Below, piece by piece: positions 21,789-32,094 of a DNA stretch of 64,000 bases (within the stretch, counting starts at the first letter, position 1; every line of letters starts with the position of its first letter). Position numbers and translations under genes: made by a program. Under the pieces are notes generated by a model that saw only the letters and a program-made list of their open reading frames with translations, made no database searches and had not been told where the DNA came from. The stretch comes from Ephemerocybe angulata (Eukaryota > Basidiomycota > Agaricomycetes > Agaricales > Psathyrellaceae). The stretch covers positions 496,001 to 560,000 of the forward strand of contig JAACJK010000165.1 of assembly GCA_013368325.1 (NCBI GenBank), in the 5' to 3' direction.

Positions 21789-22338
21789 TGTCGTGAACAC
21801 CGGTCAGCCTACCTATTTTCTCTTCTTTTCCTTTCATTTCTTCCTTTACTATTCATTCGTGCGCATTCCTGCGCACTCTTGCACACCTTTGCACACCCTT
21901 GCACACCTTCACACTGCCTTCGCTCTTCTGAGCCTTCCCCTCACTTCATGCACAGCACGTTCGTGCTTCTTATTCTCGTGCACAGCACATTCACACCTTG
22001 TTCACACCTTTGTTCTCAGGCGCACTGCCCGCGCGCTGCCTTTTAGTCATATCGACTCATATGGACTCTATTGTTCTTTGGATCATTCTATTGTTCTATT
22101 TTCGTTCGAGATCATCTGGACACATATATACTCGTAGCTACTTGTTCATTATTCCCCACTTGATCTCTTTGACTATACAGGTACATAGTCACTTCGCTCC
22201 TATTCCCTGTATTCTATTTACCTTTGACTATACAGTTCTTGTATCTGCATCACTGCTCGTCGCTCGTCCGACCTCTGCTCCTCTGCTCTCTGCTCTCTGC
22301 TCGTCGCTCGTCCGACATCAGCCGGCGTCTTCGCCACA
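21789..22338 (+). repeat. 5' LTR (550 bp)
   Basis: Begins TGTCGTGAACACC and ends TTCGCCACA; matches 28010-28559 except at three bases. Contains TATATA at 22125-22130 and short CACAC-rich and GCTCGTC-rich tandem stretches. Reading frames inside it are not genes. Confidence 0.97.
22125..22166 (+). promoter_or_regulatory. Predicted LTR promoter: TATA box and transcript start
   Basis: TATATA at 22125-22130. About 33 nt downstream, ACTTGATCT at 22158-22166 is exactly complementary to AGATCAAGT just after the LTR. This places the likely 5' end of the RNA at about 22158. Confidence 0.45.
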
Positions 22339-22340
22339 TT

Positions 22341-22349
22341 AGATCAAGT
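22341..22349 (+). other. Putative self-priming primer-binding site
   Basis: AGATCAAGT starts 2 nt after the LTR. The usual TGG of a tRNA primer site is absent. Its complement ACTTGATCT occurs in the LTR at the predicted RNA start, as in Tf1-type elements that prime reverse transcription with their own 5' end. Confidence 0.5.
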
Positions 22350-24058
22350 CCTCCCAACTGCGCCGACGTTCATCGTCCTCGCAGCCCCTGCTAGCCGGCA
22401 CCATCGCGCCCACCCGTTCCCCCTCACCTGCAACCTCTGACGGCTCTCAACCGGACAGCTGTGCACCGTACCTTCACGGCCTACAGATCGACTCCGCCTA
22501 CCTCCGATCCACCACTGATCCAGTCTGGTCCTCAGTCTACTGGTACATCGACCGGAACGGCTTAACTGTCTACACCGACTGCACAGAACAACCCTGCCCC
22601 CACGCTAAGGAAACCCAGGATTCTATCCCAGGCTTCTACCTCTCTGGCCTTCGTGGAGAACTAGTCCTACCACTAGTCCCACAGTACCTGCACCCTACCA
22701 GCCCGCCTAGCCGCATCCCACCCCCTTCGTCACCACCGCCGCCGTACTCCCCAAAGCTCCCTGACTACCCAAGTCCACCTCCTGCCATGTCAGACGATCG
22801 CATCGAAGCCCTCTTCGAGAGGCTCATAGAAGCCCAGACAAAGACCAACGACCAGTTGACCGCGCTGGCCGCAGCTCAAAACCAAGCCCGATCTGCACCT
22901 GCACCTACTCCAGCCACCAACACCACCCAGGTTGGGGCTGTCAACGTGTCCACCGGCTCCAGTATGGCTCGCCCGGAGCCTTTCAAGGGAGGTTCCGCCG
23001 ACGCCCGGCGATTCCTCCAGTACTACACCATGTGGGCCCGATCGAAGGAAGCTCCCCTCAACAAGCTCAACACTACCACCGGCTTCCATGAGATCGCTCC
23101 CGAGCAGTGGATCATCCACGCCCTCTCGCTCCTGCAGGGGGAAGCCGCGATATGGGCCGTCCGTTACCTCCAAGACATCGAGGCCCATGCCACCACCCAA
23201 GCCGCCGCTGCAACCGCTACCGCAGCCAACCAGACCGCTGTCCCCATCACCCCTTTCCCCTTCAGTGGATCGTGGGACGAGTTCGTCAAGGCCTTCAAGG
23301 CCCGCTTCATGGCCTCGGACGACAACGCCGAAGCCCAGAGGGAACTCGAGTCCATCACCCAGGGCAACAAGACGGTTGCGCAGTACGCAGCGCGCTTCCA
23401 GGAGGTCTCCGGATGCACGGACTACTCCGAGTCGGACCTTGGCCATCGCTTCAAACAGGGCCTCTCCAAGGACGCCCGTGCCTGGTTGACCATGGCCTCC
23501 TTCGCCAAGGCACCCGCCACCTTCGAGGAGCTTGTCCAGCTCGCTGTCAAGGTTGACTTCCACATGCGCGACAGCATGGCGGAAGGCCCTCGTACCAAGG
23601 GTTCCACTGCCTACTCCCCTCCCACTGCCGCTCGCGACCCCTATGCCATGGATGTCGACGCTAGTCGAAGCTCGACGGCTCGCACCCGCGAAGACTTCAC
23701 CAAGCTCATGCGAGGTCGCTGCTACGGGTGCGGCTCCAAGGCCCACCTGAAGTCGGCAGGAGGACACGAGGCCACCAAGTGTGGATACTGCGCCCGCATC
23801 GGGCACATCGAGGCCGTCTGCCAGGACAAGTACCTAGGCAACGAGAAAGGCCGAGGAGCCCGACGCTCTCAGAAGGCAGCTGCCACGACCAGCGACACCC
23901 CCTTCACCCTCTTCCCAGGCGAGACCTCTGCCCCCAACGTCTCGTCCCCTGCCCCTTCGACGACACCCGAGGACCCTAGGTTCACACGCCTAGAGGCGGC
24001 CCTCGCCGAGCAGAACCGTCTCTTTGGGCTCCTCGCCAACGACAAGCCGGGTTTTTGA
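22343..24058 (+). CDS. gag: Gag polyprotein with CCHC zinc knuckle
   Basis: The first in-frame ATG is at 22787, giving 423 aa (MSDDRIEALFERLIEAQTK...). The frame is open back to 22343 with protein-like text and no ATG (e.g. DPVWSSVYWYIDRNG), so a non-AUG start or an upstream spliced start is possible; the range given is the full open frame. The retrotransposon-Gag-type core includes GSADARRFLQYYTMW and SWDEFVKAFKARFM. The C-terminal half has a Cys-rich CYGCGSKAHLK segment and a standard CCHC knuckle CGYCARIGHIEAVC, which binds element RNA during packaging. It ends at TGA 24056-24058 within the slippery region leading to pol. Confidence 0.92.
   Translation: MKSSQLRRRSSSSQPLLAGTIAPTRSPSPATSDGSQPDSCAPYLHGLQIDSAYLRSTTDPVWSSVYWYIDRNGLTVYTDCTEQPCPHAKETQDSIPGFYLSGLRGELVLPLVPQYLHPTSPPSRIPPPSSPPPPYSPKLPDYPSPPPAMSDDRIEALFERLIEAQTKTNDQLTALAAAQNQARSAPAPTPATNTTQVGAVNVSTGSSMARPEPFKGGSADARRFLQYYTMWARSKEAPLNKLNTTTGFHEIAPEQWIIHALSLLQGEAAIWAVRYLQDIEAHATTQAAAATATAANQTAVPITPFPFSGSWDEFVKAFKARFMASDDNAEAQRELESITQGNKTVAQYAARFQEVSGCTDYSESDLGHRFKQGLSKDARAWLTMASFAKAPATFEELVQLAVKVDFHMRDSMAEGPRTKGSTAYSPPTAARDPYAMDVDASRSSTARTREDFTKLMRGRCYGCGSKAHLKSAGGHEATKCGYCARIGHIEAVCQDKYLGNEKGRGARRSQKAAATTSDTPFTLFPGETSAPNVSSPAPSTTPEDPRFTRLEAALAEQNRLFGLLANDKPGF
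24049..24055 (+). promoter_or_regulatory. -1 programmed frameshift site between gag and pol
   Basis: In the gag frame the end reads CCG GGT TTT TGA, so G GGT TTT is a canonical X XXY YYZ heptamer directly before the stop. A -1 slip continues as TTG AAG CGG, exactly the first codons of the open pol frame. Confidence 0.75.
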
Positions 24059-27000
24059 AGCGGGTGCCCGTCCGTGCTGCCGCACGCGTACCCATCGCTA
24101 TGTGTTCCACCTCCTCCTATGACTCCATCTCATCATGTACCATTAGTTCTATTCGTGAAATCGATCCCACTTCAGACCATTTCCGAGTACGAACAACATT
24201 GAGAGGTCGCAACAGGAGCACTAGCTCAGCAGCCATGATAGATTGTGGGGCCACCGCCCTCTTTCTTGACCACCCTTTTGTCCTAAAGCATCACATCACA
24301 ATCTTCCCGCTCCGTCACTCCATCCTCCTTCGCAACATTGATGGCTCCCCAAACACTGCCGGGGACATCACCCACTTCGCGCGTCTTCACCTCACAGTCG
24401 GACCCCACAACCGCTGGACAGACTTTCTTGTCACCGACCTAGGAGGCGAGAACATCATCCTGGGGCTCCCCTGGCTTCGCCAGGTTAACCCAGAGATCGA
24501 CTGGACAAAGGGTATTGTGCGCATCAACCCCCGAGCCACCATCGAGGACGTTCCTGAGGACCCGAACCCGAGCTATGCTCTGGGGGAACCATCCAACGGA
24601 TCTGTCCTGGAAGAGATCTATGCCTCGAGCGCACCCCCGGACCCCATCGCATTCATTCCAGAGCTCCTACCCTCACGCCGTCATCCCCGCGCCTCGGTAG
24701 AGGAGGTGCCGGAGGAAAGACATCCGTGTTTGGACTTAGGGGAACCCTCTGACGCATCGATTCTGGAGGAGATCTATGCCTCTTGGCCCACGCTCCCCAG
24801 CTCTCCAACTCCTGAACCTGCCCCACCGTCGTCGCCCCCTCCTGTGGAAGAGAAGCCCGAAACCCCCTTCTGCCGAATCCGTGCTAACCGAACTACTCGA
24901 CGCCGCTGGCTTCGAGCCGGTATCATCGAGCGCACGGATGAGGAACTGTGGTGTTCAGCTGGCTTCACCTACTCCCAGAAGATCGCTGAGGACGCGAAGA
25001 AAGGTAAACCGGAGAGAACACTCGAGGAGATCATCCCTGCCCACTACCGAGAACACGCCGCCGTCTTTTCTGAGCAAGAGTCTACTCGACTTCCAAGCCA
25101 CAAGGACTGGGATCATGCCATCGAGCTCACACCCGGCGCTCCAGCCAACATCCGCACCAAAATCTACCCCATGTCCCTAGATGAACAAGCCGTGCTCGAT
25201 ACATTCCTCCAGGAGAACCTCGCCAAAGGATACATCCAGCCCTCCAAGTCGCCCATCTCTTCCCCCGTTTTCTTCATCAAGAAGAAGGACGGAACTCTCC
25301 GGTTCATCCAGGACTACCGCCGTCTCAACGAGTATACCATCAAGAACCGCTATCCGCTCCCTCTCGTCGCCGATATCATCAGCCGTCTCCGAGGTGCCAA
25401 GTACTTCACCAAGTTTGACGTCCGCTGGGGATACAACAACGTCCGCATAAAGGAGGGAGATGAATGGAAAGCTGCGTTCGCCACCAGTCGAGGCCTCTTC
25501 GAACCCAAAGTCATGTTTTTCGGTCTAACCAACTCACCTGCCACATTCCAGGGCCTCATGAACTCGATCTTCTCAGATCTGGTCGCCTCCGGCAAGGTGG
25601 CGGTCTACCTCGACGACATCCTCATCTTCACCATGGACCTGGAAGAACACCGCCGCATCACCCACGAAGTCCTTTGTCGCCTGCGACAGCACGACCTCTA
25701 CCTACGTCCTGAGAAGTGTGAGTTCGAGAAGGAGGAGATTGAATATCTGGGTATGGTTATCCGAGAGGGAGAGGTGAGCATGGACCCTGCCAAGGTCCAA
25801 GCCGTCCGTGGCTGGCCCGTACCGCGCAACGTCCGCGAAGTCCGAGGATTCCTGGGCTTTGCCAACTTCTACCGCCGCTTCATCAAGGACTTCTCCAAAG
25901 TCGCCCGCCCGCTCCATGACCTCACCAAGAAGAACACCCTGTTCGAATGGACTGACGAACGCCAACAAGCCTTCGAAACCCTCCGTGACGCCTTTATCTC
26001 GGCCCCCGTCCTCGCTCTCTGGGATCCTGACCGCCCTACTCGCATCGAAGTCGATGCCTCTGGCTTCGCCACCGGAGGTGCCCTTCTCCAGCAAGCCGCT
26101 GATGGCGCCTGGCATCCTGTCGCCTTCCGATCAGCGTCTATGGACCCAGCTCAGCGAAACTACAAGATCTACGACCGGGAGATGCTAGCCATCATCGAAG
26201 CCCTCAAAGATTGGCGCCCGTTCCTGGAAGGTCTCCCTGACACCTTCGGGATCGTAACCGATCATGCTAACCTGAAGTACTGGCGCACTGCCCAAGATCT
26301 GGCACGACGACAGGCGAGATGGGCTCTGTACCTCTCTCGCTTCGACTTCCGTCTCGAACACCGCCCGGGTGCCGCTAACACCCAAGCTGACCCCCTCTCG
26401 CGCATGCCCCACCATCATGTCTCGGACTCTGACGACAACACCCAGCGTACTGTCCTCCGCCCTGAACACTTCGCCAAACTCGCAGCTGCTTCCCAGTTCA
26501 TCAACCCCCTAGAAGACCAAATTCGTCGCGCGAGTGCACGTGAATCTGTGGTCTTGGGAGGGCTAGAGAAGCTGCGCAAGTTTGGACCCCAGAAACTCGT
26601 CAACGGGTTGACAGAGTGGACAGAGGAGAACGGGTTAGTACGGTTCAGAGGCAAGGTATACGTCCCAGCAGATGATGAACTCCGGCGAGAGGTGGTGAAG
26701 CAGTGCCACGATGACCCCACTTCAGGCCATCCCGGGAACCATGCAACCCTCGAACGAGTCGAGCGGTTGTACTGGTGGCCCACGATGCGCGCTTTTGTGA
26801 AGAAGTACGTCAAAGGCTGTGATCTCTGTGCTCGATGCAAGCATGCCCAGCACCCTCGTGCCCTCACCCAGCCCATGGACGTCCCGGAAGGCCCTTGGGA
26901 GGCTGTTGGAGTTGACCTCATCACACAGCTACCACTTGCCCATGGCTTCGATGCAGTCATCGTCTTCACCGACTTCTTCACCAAGCAGATCCATGCACTC

Positions 27001-27975
27001 CCCTGCTCCTCCACCATCTCGACTGAAGGTGTCGTCGACATCTACTACCGAGAGATCTTCCGCCTCCACGGTTTGCCCCTTCGTTTCATCAGCGACCGAG
27101 GGCCCCAGTTCGCCTCTAACGTCATGCGCACTCTCCTCCAACGCCTCGGGATTGGATCCAACCTCACAACGGCCTACCACCCTCAGGCCAATGGCCAGAC
27201 TGAGCGTGCAAACCAGGAAGTCAAGAAGCACCTTCGCTTCTACGTCAGTCGACGACAGGGCGATTGGGACCAGCACCTCCCTATGGCTGAGTTCGTTATC
27301 AACTCCCGCATCCACTCTGCTCATAACCGCTCCCCCTTCGAGGTTATCTACGGCTACTCCCCCCACTTCAACATTCCCATCGGCGCTACCACCGGGGTCC
27401 GCGGTGTCGACGAACGCATCCAGGACCTTCTAGACACCCGGAAAGACGTTGAAGCGGCCTTACGAATGGAGAAAGCCCGCCAGAAGATGACCTTTGAAGC
27501 TGGGAAACGGACAGCACACACCTTCGCCGTGGACGACTACGTCTGGCTCAGCGCCAAGAACATCAACATCAAGGTGCCCACTCGAAAGCTTGGGGACTTC
27601 CAGCTCGGCCCCTACAAGGTCATTGAGAAGGTCGGCGACCTTGACTACCGCCTCGCACTCCCTCAGTCTCTATCCCGCCTCCATCCTGTCTTCCACGTCG
27701 ACAAGCTTAGTCCCTGGAAAGGGAACGACACCAACGGCATCCTACCTCCCCCACCAGAGCCTGTTGAACTCGAGGACGGGACAGAGTTTGAAGTTCAGGA
27801 CGTGCTGGACAGTAGGGAGGTCAAGCGTGGACGAAAGCGCTGGGTCGAATACCTCATCAGCTGGAAGGGCTACAACGACAGCGAGAACTCTTGGGAACCC
27901 CTTACCAACCTTGGGAATGCAGCTGAAGCCGTCGCGGAGTTCCACCTTCGACACCCCACGGCACCCCGACCATAG
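24055..27975 (+). CDS. pol: Pol polyprotein: protease, reverse transcriptase, RNase H, integrase, chromodomain
   Basis: 1306 codons without a stop, entered by -1 frameshift from gag. In order: aspartic protease AAMIDCGATALFLD (about aa 60-73; Cys replaces the usual Ser/Thr after Asp); reverse transcriptase with KFDVRWGYNNVRI and the catalytic YLDDILIF (near aa 518); RNase H with IEVDASGFATGGALL and TDHANLKYW; integrase HHCC zinc site (CHDDPTSGHPGNH ... CDLCARC, about aa 883-930) and DDE residues in VGVDLITQ, ISDRGPQF and GQTERANQE (about aa 953, 1013, 1049); C-terminal chromodomain YLISWKGYNDSENSWEP (about aa 1245-1300). Chromodomains target integration to marked chromatin. All expected catalytic residues are present, so the element may be active. 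Confidence 0.97.
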   Translation: MKRVPVRAAARVPIAMCSTSSYDSISSCTISSIREIDPTSDHFRVRTTLRGRNRSTSSAAMIDCGATALFLDHPFVLKHHITIFPLRHSILLRNIDGSPNTAGDITHFARLHLTVGPHNRWTDFLVTDLGGENIILGLPWLRQVNPEIDWTKGIVRINPRATIEDVPEDPNPSYALGEPSNGSVLEEIYASSAPPDPIAFIPELLPSRRHPRASVEEVPEERHPCLDLGEPSDASILEEIYASWPTLPSSPTPEPAPPSSPPPVEEKPETPFCRIRANRTTRRRWLRAGIIERTDEELWCSAGFTYSQKIAEDAKKGKPERTLEEIIPAHYREHAAVFSEQESTRLPSHKDWDHAIELTPGAPANIRTKIYPMSLDEQAVLDTFLQENLAKGYIQPSKSPISSPVFFIKKKDGTLRFIQDYRRLNEYTIKNRYPLPLVADIISRLRGAKYFTKFDVRWGYNNVRIKEGDEWKAAFATSRGLFEPKVMFFGLTNSPATFQGLMNSIFSDLVASGKVAVYLDDILIFTMDLEEHRRITHEVLCRLRQHDLYLRPEKCEFEKEEIEYLGMVIREGEVSMDPAKVQAVRGWPVPRNVREVRGFLGFANFYRRFIKDFSKVARPLHDLTKKNTLFEWTDERQQAFETLRDAFISAPVLALWDPDRPTRIEVDASGFATGGALLQQAADGAWHPVAFRSASMDPAQRNYKIYDREMLAIIEALKDWRPFLEGLPDTFGIVTDHANLKYWRTAQDLARRQARWALYLSRFDFRLEHRPGAANTQADPLSRMPHHHVSDSDDNTQRTVLRPEHFAKLAAASQFINPLEDQIRRASARESVVLGGLEKLRKFGPQKLVNGLTEWTEENGLVRFRGKVYVPADDELRREVVKQCHDDPTSGHPGNHATLERVERLYWWPTMRAFVKKYVKGCDLCARCKHAQHPRALTQPMDVPEGPWEAVGVDLITQLPLAHGFDAVIVFTDFFTKQIHALPCSSTISTEGVVDIYYREIFRLHGLPLRFISDRGPQFASNVMRTLLQRLGIGSNLTTAYHPQANGQTERANQEVKKHLRFYVSRRQGDWDQHLPMAEFVINSRIHSAHNRSPFEVIYGYSPHFNIPIGATTGVRGVDERIQDLLDTRKDVEAALRMEKARQKMTFEAGKRTAHTFAVDDYVWLSAKNINIKVPTRKLGDFQLGPYKVIEKVGDLDYRLALPQSLSRLHPVFHVDKLSPWKGNDTNGILPPPPEPVELEDGTEFEVQDVLDSREVKRGRKRWVEYLISWKGYNDSENSWEPLTNLGNAAEAVAEFHLRHPTAPRP

Positions 27976-27996
27976 TCATCGAGGACGATGAGTTCT

Positions 27997-28006
27997 AGGA
28001 GGGGGG
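27997..28006 (+). other. Polypurine tract
   Basis: AGGAGGGGGG, 3 nt before the 3' LTR; primes plus-strand DNA synthesis. Confidence 0.85.
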
Positions 28007-28009
28007 TAA

Positions 28010-28559
28010 TGTCGTGAACACCGGTCAGCCTACCTATTTTCTCTTCTTTTCCTTTCATTTCTTCCTTTACTATTCATTCGTGCGCATTCCTGCACACTCT
28101 TGCACACCTTTGCACACCCTTGCACACCTTCACACTGCCTTCGCTCTTCTGAGCCTTCCCCTCACTTCATGCACAGCACGTTCGTGCTTCTTATTCTCGT
28201 GCACAGCACATTCACACCTTGTTCACACCTTTGTTCTCAGGCGCACTGCCCGCGCGCTGCCTTTTAGTCATATCGACTCATATGGACTCTATTGTTCTTT
28301 GGATCATTCTATTGTTCTATTTTCGTTCGAGATCATCTGGACACATATATACTCGTAGCTACTCGTTCATTATTCCCCACTTGATCTCTTTGACTATACA
28401 GGTACATAGTCGCTTCGCTCCTATTCCCTGTATTCTATTTACCTTTGACTATACAGTTCTTGTATCTGCATCACTGCTCGTCGCTCGTCCGACCTCTGCT
28501 CCTCTGCTCTCTGCTCTCTGCTCGTCGCTCGTCCGACATCAGCCGGCGTCTTCGCCACA
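28010..28559 (+). repeat. 3' LTR (550 bp)
   Basis: Same ends and length as the 5' LTR, directly after the polypurine tract. The three differences (GCAC versus GCGC, CTCG versus CTTG, GTCG versus GTCA) are all CpG transitions. Confidence 0.97.
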
Positions 28560-31334
28560 TGTGCGGTTCGTGGTGTGGAATGACAAGGCATGCGCAAATC
28601 AAGATACGCAGCAGCAGGAGGCATTCATTGAGCATGGAAATGAATATGGCATAGGTAAGACACTCCGAGTCAATATCATCAATGTCTGCTGTCTTTAAGG
28701 ATGGTTATCTAGGTTACCGCTCGATATACCCCCGCAAAAGATGTGTGAGAATCCAGGCTGCACCCGCACGGCGAAAGGTTACGCATTGGCCAAAGCTGAG
28801 CAGCGAGAGGTGTACCTCTTTACGTTGGACAATGGGACACTTCCTGTTTGGTCAGTTCATCTCTACTGTCAAGGTATGGACTATGCTATCGTAACATTGG
28901 TCTCTGTCAATAACATTGGCTGTGATTAGCATGCAAAATCAACTACCATCATAACTATACCGTCCGAGGAGGCACTCGCACCTACCATCCAGGTATACCA
29001 GAGATTCTCCAAGTTGGAGAGCACCAATTCGCCGAGGTCAAGCTCATCAAGGCCTGGATCACCCTGCTGCTTACTGGCTGGGTTTCGGCGACCAACTGTG
29101 CTAAATTTTACAACACGGCCATTGCGCTCAACAACGGCGTCGACCTCGCGACGAAATTAGGGTGGAAGTTCAAACCCGATGTCAAGTATGGGGATGTGTA
29201 CAGCGGCTTTACCCTGCTTTCTCTGCTAGAGGACAGGGAACGACAGGGAACCATCCTTTCTGCTCCACATACCGGGGACGAAGCTGATAGATGGAAGGTA
29301 GCTCTTGATGAGCTGAATTCTCGGAGGAGGCTACACCACCCTGAGGTCTATCATGAGTGCGACATCTGCTGCCGCCATTTTGAAGGTCAGTTGAACTCGT
29401 TTTTATTACCGTGCCATAGCTTATGATTAGCAGGAAAGAAATACCGTGCTGTTGTTATTGATGGTGTCACGGTGGGACGTCCTTGCTGCACGGTCCACAA
29501 CTGCCATGCCGACCTCAAATCTCCAAAGGACCGTTACTGTCCACCACACGAGAAGGAATTTGGCCACATTTGCTGCATCAAGGGCTGTAACAATGTCCGA
29601 GCGACTGACCGAAAGGCATGTGCCGACGCTGAGCACCAAGCTATCGAAACGGCGTACACCGAAAAGGGAACAGCATGGTTTCAGCTCCAGAAGTTGCTCG
29701 AGCGGGTTTGGGTAGACCATCCGGAGGTTGCGGCAGCAGAGGATGAATATGGCGTCCCAGTAGTATCAGCTGGTCTGGACGAACTGGTCGAGGTGGCAGC
29801 CAAAACAACTGATCCGAAAAAGGCCGCAAAAGCGAAGGGAGAGTTTGGGAGGCGTAGAACTCATAACGAGCAAATTTTGACTGCTCCCTGTGGCATGATC
29901 GTAGCGAGAGAAACATTCTATGGAGCAGAGGGAATTGGTTCCGTTATCGTGCGTGCCTTATCATTTCACGGTTCACCTATGGTCATTTATGCATAGCATT
30001 TTAGGAGCTTATCAAGCGTGTTTACCGCCTTCCAGGTACCATGCCAGAGCACATATTCTTCGATAACAACTGCTCTCTGAAGAAGGCAGTCGGGACTGGG
30101 CCTGGACGTGATACCGCATTCGACAACACCAAGCTCCTAGTTGATGTCTTTCATTTTAGAGCGAAGCATGCTGTTACAGATGAGTTTTGCCAGAAACACT
30201 GCAACCCTGCTGGTCATCCAGAGCTGCTTGGAGAAGACGGGACGGGCTGGTTCTTCAATTCGTCAATTGCTGAGCAAACGAACGTCTGGTTCGGGGGATA
30301 TCATTCAATTTGCAGAGAGATGGAAAAGCGTCGGTACATATTCTTTTTGGACGAGATGATTTCCCGACGGAACGAGATTACATTACAGAGGCTTCGTGCA
30401 AAAGGAGCCAATCCAAGAAATACATACGGAACAGTGTAACATACCAATGGTGTCCCGGATTAAAGTAAACGTAAAGGTGGAGCGCCGGATGGAAGAGAGG
30501 TATCGCATGCTTAAATAATAAGAATTCTAATCAATTTCAATGACCTCTGTGCTCGCCGATGGGCCAATACGTGGGCGCTTGCTTGCAGTAGGCTGAGGCT
30601 GGGTCCGATGGACGTTCGGGGTGGGGTGGCGGTGGACGGTGGGATTGGGGATGGTCGCACGGATGGTATAGCCGCCGCCTTTGAGCTTCTGAGCATTCTT
30701 CATCACATTAGACCAGAGACCGTCTGGAGTACGTCCTGCATCAAGAGCAGCTTTTCTGAGTTCTTCAGGAAGCGAGTTGAAGCGGTAACGCTGGTCGTTG
30801 ATTGTTGATGACACAAACCGGCAGTCAGGAAACCATGCCTTGAAGATTGCTTCGACTTCAGTCCGACGCCCTCCTTGGGTTGCTTCTTTAAGCGCGACGA
30901 GGCAGTCAATAATATCAACTGCATAGTACCCAGCGGGCCAGGGGCTTGGCGAAGATAGAGCTGCAAGTGTTTTGTTATGTTCCTTCTTGGCACGGTCAGG
31001 GCCAGGACCTTCGTCGCCAGAGCCAGGACCTTCGTCGCCAGAGCTGTATAAAACAAAGGGATCCTCATGAGTACCGCCCTCATCCTTGGCACTTAGATAG
31101 GCAATACTACGATCACGTTCTTCATCTGCAGTGGTGGCGCCAGCGTTCAAGTCCCTGCCTCGTCGAGAAGAACCAGCCACAGAGTCCGCGTGCTGAGACG
31201 AGCTAGCAGTGCCGTGCTGAGATGAGCCAGTATGAGAAGCAGTGGTCGTCGAGCTAGTACGAGTAGTATGGTGCCCAGAGGAGACAAGCCCGGGTTCGAT
31301 CTTGATTTTCACAATCGTTGTATCTTCTTTCTTC

Positions 31335-32094
31335 CACCTCAGTCACCCGGACCGGGGACCTCCTTAGGTACCCAAGACCAGACAGTCCACCCACCTAAGA
31401 AGGGGGTCCCTGGTGGTTCTGTCCAAGGCTGGATTTTTTCCACTGGGCTGGTTTTGGTCCATTGGTATGTCCGTTTGTCCAATTGATATGACCGTTTGTC
31501 CAGGTGTCTGGGGTCTTCATTAATGGACTTTTTTCCAGGGTTGGAATTTTGTCCAATCAGGTGGACTTTTTCCAGTTGATCCAGTGTGGACTTGACCAGT
31601 ATTGGACTTTTCCAATCTTGATTGTGGACTAGTCCACTAACCTCTTTTGCATAGATTGGACAAGTCCATTATATTTTGGACTAGTCTACTGCTGTCATTT
31701 GATAAATTGGACTAGTCCATTATTGTGTGGTCTAGTCCACCGCTGTCATTTGATAAATTGGTCTAGTCCACTGCTGATGGCATCATCCTAATGACATTGA
31801 TGGTACCTGTACCTATGATGTCATGATCTACATTGATGGACCCTGTGCCTGTGTCATTATGACGTCATTGATGGTACCTGTGCCTGATTTGCATGACATC
31901 ATTGATGGTACCTGTACCTGTGATGTCATGATCTACATGATGTCACTTTGATTAATGACTGTCATGATGTCATGCAAATCATGATGTCATGCTCATTTAG
32001 ATAAGAGGTGTGCTCAACAGATTCATTCATATCTCACTCAGTTCCTGTCTGATAAGAATGGTTTTGATATCATTGGAAAGTGTGAAGTAAGGAG
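31335..32094 (+). repeat. Left inverted arm with TGGACTAGTCCA and CATTGATGG arrays
   Basis: Contains repeated palindromic TGGACTAGTCCA-like units (about 31620-31775) and about four copies of ATTGATGGTACCTGTRCCTG-like units (about 31797-31920). The mirror image is the right arm. Confidence 0.85.

Larger units (their letters stand above)
21789..28559 (+). mobile_element. Full-length Ty3/gypsy chromovirus, apparently intact
   Basis: Two 550-bp LTRs, TG...CA ends, 5-bp target duplication TGTGC (21784-21788 and 28560-28564), primer site, gag, -1 frameshift site, 1306-codon pol and polypurine tract AGGAGGGGGG (27997-28006). The LTRs differ at three positions, so insertion is recent. No stop or frameshift other than the programmed one is seen. 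The insertion lies in the first exon of the KDZ transposase gene. Confidence 0.97.
21506..30439 (+). pseudogene. KDZ-family transposase with CxC5 and CxC6 cysteine clusters, split by a retrotransposon
   Basis: Exons 21506-21788, 28565-28654, 28713-28873, 28930-29385, 29434-29948, 30005-30439. The chromovirus interrupts the first exon between EGLWNCV and RFVVWN, and removing it plus one TGTGC restores the frame. The N-terminus is helical (MDVLQALNSWM...). A CxC5-like cluster follows (CENPGC...C...ACKINYHH), then VIDGVTVG and a CxC6-like cluster (GRPCCTVHNCHADL...HICCIKGC), then FFDNNCSL, DVFHFRAKH, and SSIAEQTNVWFGGYHSICRE near the C-terminus. I read the D of IDGV, the D of FFDNN and the E of AEQ as the RNase H-fold catalytic triad, with CxC6 inserted after the first D. 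A C run at 28729-28733 is one C short. Restoring it makes 1941 bp, 646 aa, an exact multiple of three. Enzyme inactive unless repaired. Confidence 0.82.

Noticed and set aside
21765..22342. ORFs inside the 5' LTR (and the copy at 28014-28698)
   Set aside because: Identical frames occur in both LTRs and reflect CACAC and CTCTG tandem stretches; LTRs are regulatory.
22790..23806. 338-codon minus frame opposite gag
   Set aside because: Shadow of the GC-rich gag codons; gag has the zinc knuckle and the frameshift junction to pol.
31620..31920. Repeats that at first glance resemble a CRISPR-like array
   Set aside because: Units are palindromic TGGACTAGTCCA and ATTGATGG arrays inside a transposon arm of a eukaryote; spacing is irregular and there are no unique spacers.
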